Positions 4,303-7,944 of a DNA stretch of 7,944 nucleotides are shown here, in pieces. Every line of letters begins with the position of its first letter. The stretch's first letter is position 1. Location: positions 1 through 7,944 of the forward strand of contig CATPAP010000129.1 in the NCBI GenBank assembly GCA_955651875.1, in the 5' to 3' direction. The notes under the pieces are model-generated. The model was not told where the DNA came from. It did no database searches and saw only the letters and a program-made list of their open reading frames with translations. Source of the DNA: Candidatus Dormiibacterota bacterium. Its GTDB lineage: Bacteria; Chloroflexota; Dormibacteria; Aeolococcales; Aeolococcaceae. A program made the position numbers and the translations under genes.

Positions 4303-5634
4303 ATGACGGTGAGTGCGGCGACAGAGACGGCTGCGGCGGCTGAGCGGGAGCGCACGCGACCGCGACGCACACTCCGGCCGCGACGTGCCGCGGACGCTGC
4401 AGCTGTCAACCTGCACCGTGCCATGTCACGCGGCCTGGGCCACGACGCCTGGTCGCTGGTGCTCTGGGACGGGCGGTCTGCCGGCTCGGATTCCCCGCGG
4501 TTCACGGTCACCCTTGCCTCCCACGCCGCCATCGATCGGCTTCTCGGTGGGGTCCCCGAAAAGGCCTTCGGCCGGGCCTACGTCGAGGGACTCATCAGCG
4601 TCGAGCCGCTCGCGCTATTCCTCGAGCCCCTGGCGGCGGCGCCCATCTCGCAACTCTTCCGCGCCTGGCCGCCCATCCTGGCTGCGCTGCTGGCGCTCGG
4701 TGGCCGCCCGCGTGCAGCGCCGGTTGCCGGCGCCGAGGTCCGCCTGCGTGGCATCCGGCACAGCCGGCGGCGGGACGCCGAGGCGGTCCGGCATCACTAC
4801 GACCTCCCCCCGGAGTTCTACGCGCTGTTTCTCGATCGCTCCCTCACGTATTCGTCTGCCTACTTCGAGGCCCCTGACGTCGATCTCGAAACCGCGCAGC
4901 GGAGCAAGCTCGAGCACGTGTGCCGCAAGCTGCGGCTGCGCCCCGGCGAGGCCCTGCTAGACATCGGCTGCGGCTGGGGAAGCCTGCTCATCCACGCCGC
5001 GGAGCATCACGACGTGCGTGCCGTCGGCATCACCCTCAGCGGAGCGCAGGTCGACGAGGCGCGGCGGCGGATCCGCGAGCGCGGCCTCGAGGACCGCGTT
5101 GAGGTTCGTCTGGCGGACTATCGGGACGACAACGGCGCGTACGACGCCGTGGCGTCAATTGGCATGGTCGAGCACGTCGGACGGAAGAAGCTGGACGTCT
5201 ACTCGGCAGCGGTGCACCGGTCCCTGCGGCCCGGTGGGCGTGCGCTCATTCACGGCATCACCATGCGTCCGGGCATCGTCTGGAATCGGGCATCATTCAA
5301 CGACGCCTTTGCCTTTCCCGACGGTGAGATCGAGGACATCGGCCTGATGATTCGCGAATACGAGCGCTCCGGCCTCGAGGTGCGCGATGTGGAATCTCTG
5401 CGCGAGCATTACGAGATGACCCTGCGGCACTGGAGCCGCCGTCTCGATGCTCACTGGGATGAGGCGGTGCGGATCGCGGGGGAGGCGCGTGCGCTGGTGT
5501 GGCGTCTGTACATGACCGGCGCGGCGGTCTCATTCCGCCTCGGCATGCTCAACGTCCACCAGACTCTCGCCGTTCGACCTGACCTGCAAGGCAGGTCGAA
5601 TGTCCCGCTCACGCGCGCCGACTGGTACACCTAG
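4303..5634 (+). CDS. cfa: Cyclopropane-fatty-acid synthase-like SAM-dependent methyltransferase
   Basis: A 443-residue enzyme of the CFA synthase family. These use S-adenosylmethionine to add a methylene or methyl carbon across double bonds of membrane phospholipid acyl chains at the cytoplasmic face. The N-terminal lipid-binding-type domain (about 40-125; WSLVLWDGR, AFGRAYVEGLISVE) is followed by HHYDLPPEFY (164-173), SLTYSSAYFE, the SAM-binding motif DIGCGWGS (220-227) and GITLSGAQ. E290 (SIGMVEHVG), H317 (LIHGIT) and Y370 (HYEMTLRHW) match the bicarbonate-site residues of E. coli CFA synthase. The cysteine of 'YSCAYF' is Ser here (S185), a variant I believe is common, and the 'FPNGCLPS' loop reads FPDGEIED. 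A basic, Ala-rich lead of about 35 residues precedes the fold. Whether it makes a cyclopropane or a methyl-branched product such as 10-methyl acyl chains cannot be decided. The neighbouring Crp-like regulator may control it. Confidence 0.9.
   Translation: MTVSAATETAAAAERERTRPRRTLRPRRAADAAAVNLHRAMSRGLGHDAWSLVLWDGRSAGSDSPRFTVTLASHAAIDRLLGGVPEKAFGRAYVEGLISVEPLALFLEPLAAAPISQLFRAWPPILAALLALGGRPRAAPVAGAEVRLRGIRHSRRRDAEAVRHHYDLPPEFYALFLDRSLTYSSAYFEAPDVDLETAQRSKLEHVCRKLRLRPGEALLDIGCGWGSLLIHAAEHHDVRAVGITLSGAQVDEARRRIRERGLEDRVEVRLADYRDDNGAYDAVASIGMVEHVGRKKLDVYSAAVHRSLRPGGRALIHGITMRPGIVWNRASFNDAFAFPDGEIEDIGLMIREYERSGLEVRDVESLREHYEMTLRHWSRRLDAHWDEAVRIAGEARALVWRLYMTGAAVSFRLGMLNVHQTLAVRPDLQGRSNVPLTRADWYT
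5573..5600. repeat. Inverted repeat (hairpin) near the 3' end of the cfa-like gene
   Basis: TTCGACCT (5573-5580) pairs perfectly with AGGTCGAA (5593-5600). An alternative 6-bp stem, GACCTG (5581-5586) with CAGGTC (5592-5597), uses a 5-nt loop. The element is still coding (for residues RPDLQGRS) and lies 34 nt before the cfa-like stop and about 50 nt beyond the stop of the convergent glycosyltransferase gene. It could end or stabilise minus-strand transcripts, but no U-tract follows on either strand. Confidence 0.35.
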
Positions 5635-5648
5635 GCCAGACGGCACCC

Positions 5649-6854
5649 TCAGGCGACGAAGCGCCCGGTCACGAACGTGTACGTCGCGAACACCATCCAG
5701 GCGGCGGACACCGCGAGCACGACCGTGGCGGTCTGCGGTCGGCGGCGCCAAAGATCTGCCGCCGCCAGGTAGATGGGGATGAAGGCGATCTCGTAGCGCA
5801 TCAGGCTCGTCCAGTAGGTGAGACTGGTGGCCAGCAGCCACACGCCGCCGGAGAAGAGCGTGAGCGACGGCGCGAAGCGACGCCAGTTCACCGCGAAGTA
5901 CCACAGCGCCAGCAGCCCCGCCATCCCCCAGAGCGCGTCCGAGATGAATATGTAGTTGTAGCTCGAGGGCTCGTTCCCGTGAGCGATCTCCAAGGTGCGC
6001 CACAAGCCCGCCCAGGGCGCGGCGAACAGCCGGTTACCGAACGACGCCGACTGCTGCGAGGCCATGTAGGCGAAGGCGTTGCCGGTCAGGTGCCAGGCGT
6101 ACCAGCAGAAGACGAGCACCGGCGTCACCGTGGCGGCGATGGCGATGACGCCGCGCCGCGGGCGGCCGCGCCGCCGCGACAGGTACTCCACCAGCAGGAC
6201 CGGCACCAGCACCAGCCCGGTGATGCGCACGGCCCCGGCGACGGCGGCGGCGACGCACGCCCGGGTGTTGCTGCCGCGACGCATGTAGTAGAGGGACGCG
6301 ATCGCGGCCGCCATGAAGACACTCTCGGTGTAGACGAGGCTCAGGAACACCGCGCTGGGGAAGAAGGCGAGCATCCAGCAGGCGAAGCGCGCCGTGCCCT
6401 CGTCGCCGTGGCGCTCCAGCAGCACCAGCCGGGCGAGGAAGAACAGCGCCAAGAACTCGCCGGCGATGCTGATGAGGATCCCCGTCGTGGTGGCGTCGCG
6501 GAAGATGAACATGCCCGCCCGGAGCAGAATGGGCAGCCCGGGGAAGAAGCCCCACACGAAGCCGGAGTGATTGGGGATGAGGTCGAGCGGCCCGCCTGGG
6601 TAGCCGTGCTCCGCGATGGAGATGTAATGAGCGCCGTCCCAGAAGCTGAAGGTTCCCACGATGTCCTGGTATCCGGGGTGACCGGGGATGTCGGTGGTGC
6701 TCCACACCACCAGCACAGGCACGAGGAACGCGACTATCTTGGCCGCCACAAAGGGGGGCAGCGCGGCGCGCAAAGCCGGGGACGTGGCCACCGCTGCACG
6801 GGCGCGGGTGGCGCGATTCTCGACCGCGGTGGCCACCGAAGCTAGCCCGGACAT
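5649..6854 (-). CDS. PIG-V-like integral membrane glycosyltransferase (probable mannosyltransferase)
   Basis: A 401-residue multi-pass membrane protein with about nine to ten hydrophobic segments (for example around 34-51, 122-146, 158-190, 199-225, 236-255, 306-324, 331-348, 357-367 and 377-395). A large polar loop follows the first segment, with FWDGAHYISIAEHGY at 71-85, a motif typical of bacterial PIG-V/GT-C-type enzymes that use polyprenyl-phosphate sugars on the outer face of the membrane. Further family marks are FFPGLPIL (103-110), LVYTESVF (173-180), R210 and LMRYEIAFIP (351-360). The conserved acidic residue D73 is the likely catalytic site. Substrate and sugar are unknown. The start is ATG at 6854-6852, 46 nt downstream of the recJ stop, with no clear Shine-Dalgarno. 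It is probably cotranscribed with recJ and converges with the cfa-like gene, 14 nt between stops. Confidence 0.82.
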   Translation of the reverse strand: MSGLASVATAVENRATRARAAVATSPALRAALPPFVAAKIVAFLVPVLVVWSTTDIPGHPGYQDIVGTFSFWDGAHYISIAEHGYPGGPLDLIPNHSGFVWGFFPGLPILLRAGMFIFRDATTTGILISIAGEFLALFFLARLVLLERHGDEGTARFACWMLAFFPSAVFLSLVYTESVFMAAAIASLYYMRRGSNTRACVAAAVAGAVRITGLVLVPVLLVEYLSRRRGRPRRGVIAIAATVTPVLVFCWYAWHLTGNAFAYMASQQSASFGNRLFAAPWAGLWRTLEIAHGNEPSSYNYIFISDALWGMAGLLALWYFAVNWRRFAPSLTLFSGGVWLLATSLTYWTSLMRYEIAFIPIYLAAADLWRRRPQTATVVLAVSAAWMVFATYTFVTGRFVA

Positions 6855-6900
6855 CGCGCGGCAGTGTAGAAGGCTGGCGCGGGACGCGCTGCCCGAGTCC

Positions 6901-7944
6901 CTAGGCTCCGGTCGACTGCGCTCCCGCCGTCAGCGTCGACGGCGCAGTGCGGGTCACCGGCGTGCCTGAGACCTCGACGACCGGCGTGGCACGCGCCGGT
7001 CTGATGTCGCGCAAACGGGCGCGGACGCGCACCTGGCCCTGCCACTCGTCGCGCTCGAGCGCGACGCAGACATCGACGCGGCGGCCGCGCGGGAGGTGGG
7101 TGGACAGCTGCGGTTTGAAGAACGCGATCGCCTCCACGATGCCGGCGCCGTCGGCGAGCGCGAGGCGCACGTGCTGGGATTCGGCGCCGAAGGTGGTCGT
7201 CGAGAGCACCACGCAGTCGCGCAGCGCCAGCACCGGAGCGGCGTTGCCCTGACCGCAGGGCTCGAGGAGGTCGAGCAGGTCGCACGTTCCCGGGATGCAG
7301 TCGGCCGTGGTGATCTCGCCGTCGATGGCGATGACGCGCTCGCGTGCCGCGTCGCCGAGCTGCGCAGCAACCGCGGCGCTGATCGCCTGCGCGAAGTCGT
7401 CGAAGCGCGCCGCCTCGAGGCTGAAGCCGGCGGCGGCCTTGTGACCGCCGTAGCGCAGCAGCGTCGAGGCGGCGCCGTCGAGCGCCTCGACGATGTGGAC
7501 TGAAGCGGTCGATCGGCCCGACCCCTTGGCCTCGCTCGGGTCGAGGCAGACGATGAAGCTCGGCCGCGCATAGCGCTCGGTGAGACGGCCGGCGACAAGG
7601 CCGACGATGCCCATCGGCCAGTCGGCGCTGCCGAGCACGATGGCGGGCGCGTCGTCGGGCAGCTCCGCGACCATCTCCTCGGCCTGCGCGAGGGAGATGG
7701 CGACGGCCGCCTGGCGCTCGCGGTTCTGGGCGTCGAGCCGCGCCGCCAGCGCGACTGCCTCGTCCTCGTCATCGCACAGGCACAGGTCGAGCGCCAGGCG
7801 CGCGTCCTCCATGCGGCCGGCGGCGTTGATGCGTGGACCGATACCGAAGCCGAGGTCGGACGCGCGCAGCTCGGCGGCCAGCCCAGCGACCTGACAGAGG
7901 GCGCGGATGCCGGCGTGCTCGCGGAGTCGGGGCAGACCGCGCTG
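6901..7944 (-). CDS. recJ: Single-stranded-DNA-specific exonuclease RecJ, C-terminal 347 residues (5' end outside the window)
   Basis: RecJ degrades single-stranded DNA 5' to 3' in RecF-pathway recombination, mismatch repair and base excision repair. The visible part starts inside the DHH phosphoesterase core. QRGLPRLREHAGIRALCQVAGL leads to the hallmark GIGPRINAAGRMEDA (starting near fragment residue 34), then a helical linker with LDAQNRERQAA. The DHHA1 domain follows with VLGSADWPMGIVGLVAGRL and the binding motif YGGHKAAAGFS (H at fragment residue 168), and then an OB-fold-like C-terminal domain ending after VRVRARLRDIRP. The final tail of about 28 residues is Thr/Ser/Ala-rich. The catalytic DHH motif lies off the right edge. 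The TAG stop is at 6903-6901. Full-length RecJ is usually about 560-580 residues, so roughly 220 are missing. Confidence 0.95.
   Translation of the reverse strand, partial: QRGLPRLREHAGIRALCQVAGLAAELRASDLGFGIGPRINAAGRMEDARLALDLCLCDDEDEAVALAARLDAQNRERQAAVAISLAQAEEMVAELPDDAPAIVLGSADWPMGIVGLVAGRLTERYARPSFIVCLDPSEAKGSGRSTASVHIVEALDGAASTLLRYGGHKAAAGFSLEAARFDDFAQAISAAVAAQLGDAARERVIAIDGEITTADCIPGTCDLLDLLEPCGQGNAAPVLALRDCVVLSTTTFGAESQHVRLALADGAGIVEAIAFFKPQLSTHLPRGRRVDVCVALERDEWQGQVRVRARLRDIRPARATPVVEVSGTPVTRTAPSTLTAGAQSTGA

Noticed and set aside
5979..6845. Plus-strand open frame (288 codons) antisense to the glycosyltransferase
   Set aside because: The hydrophilic, repetitive Arg/Glu/Gly/His translation is the reverse complement of membrane-segment codons and has no start-site signals.

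Overview
This is a GC-rich (roughly two-thirds G+C) stretch of bacterial chromosome with six loci packed tightly on both strands. I see no tRNA, rRNA, CRISPR array or mobile element. RecJ, a PIG-V-type membrane glycosyltransferase, a Crp/Fnr regulator with a GTG start, and a cobyrinate amidase next to an AAA+/VWA gene pair suggest a GC-rich, probably free-living bacterium. A deep-branching Actinomycetota (Thermoleophilia-like), Chloroflexota or Dormibacterota lineage would fit. That placement is a guess from gene content and base composition, not from a search.

Left part, minus strand (transcribed from about 3210 down to 1): cobyrinic acid a,c-diamide synthase (3123-1678), then an AAA+ ATPase of the ChlI/MoxR-like family (1639-236), then the first 79 codons of its VWA-domain partner (239-1, continuing off the window). 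The gaps are 38 nt and a 4-nt GTGA stop/start overlap, so this looks like one operon. The AAA+ gene is interrupted by an in-frame TAA (989-991). The stop lies in a 19-nt patch that is almost pure A/T, while the same reading frame and recognisable family sequence continue on the far side. The gene is either a recent pseudogene or carries a local sequence error.

Middle: a Crp/Fnr-family regulator on the minus strand (4084-3296) and a cyclopropane-fatty-acid-synthase-like methyltransferase on the plus strand (4303-5634) diverge from a 218-nt intergenic region. That region holds a perfect TATAAT on the regulator's strand, placed inside an 8-bp inverted repeat, and a second short palindrome. A third palindrome overlaps the -35 element of a candidate cob promoter (3220-3248). 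These are plausible operator sites.

Right part, minus strand: the C-terminal 347 codons of RecJ (7944-6901), followed after 46 nt by a multi-pass PIG-V-like glycosyltransferase (6854-5649). The latter converges on the cfa-like gene with only 14 nt between the two stop codons.

Functionally the window mixes cofactor synthesis (corrin amidation), a probable AAA+/VWA chaperone or chelatase-type machine, membrane-lipid modification, envelope glycosylation and DNA repair. I did not find a clearly new system. The points most worth checking are the interrupted AAA+ gene and the set of palindromes at the two minus-strand promoters.
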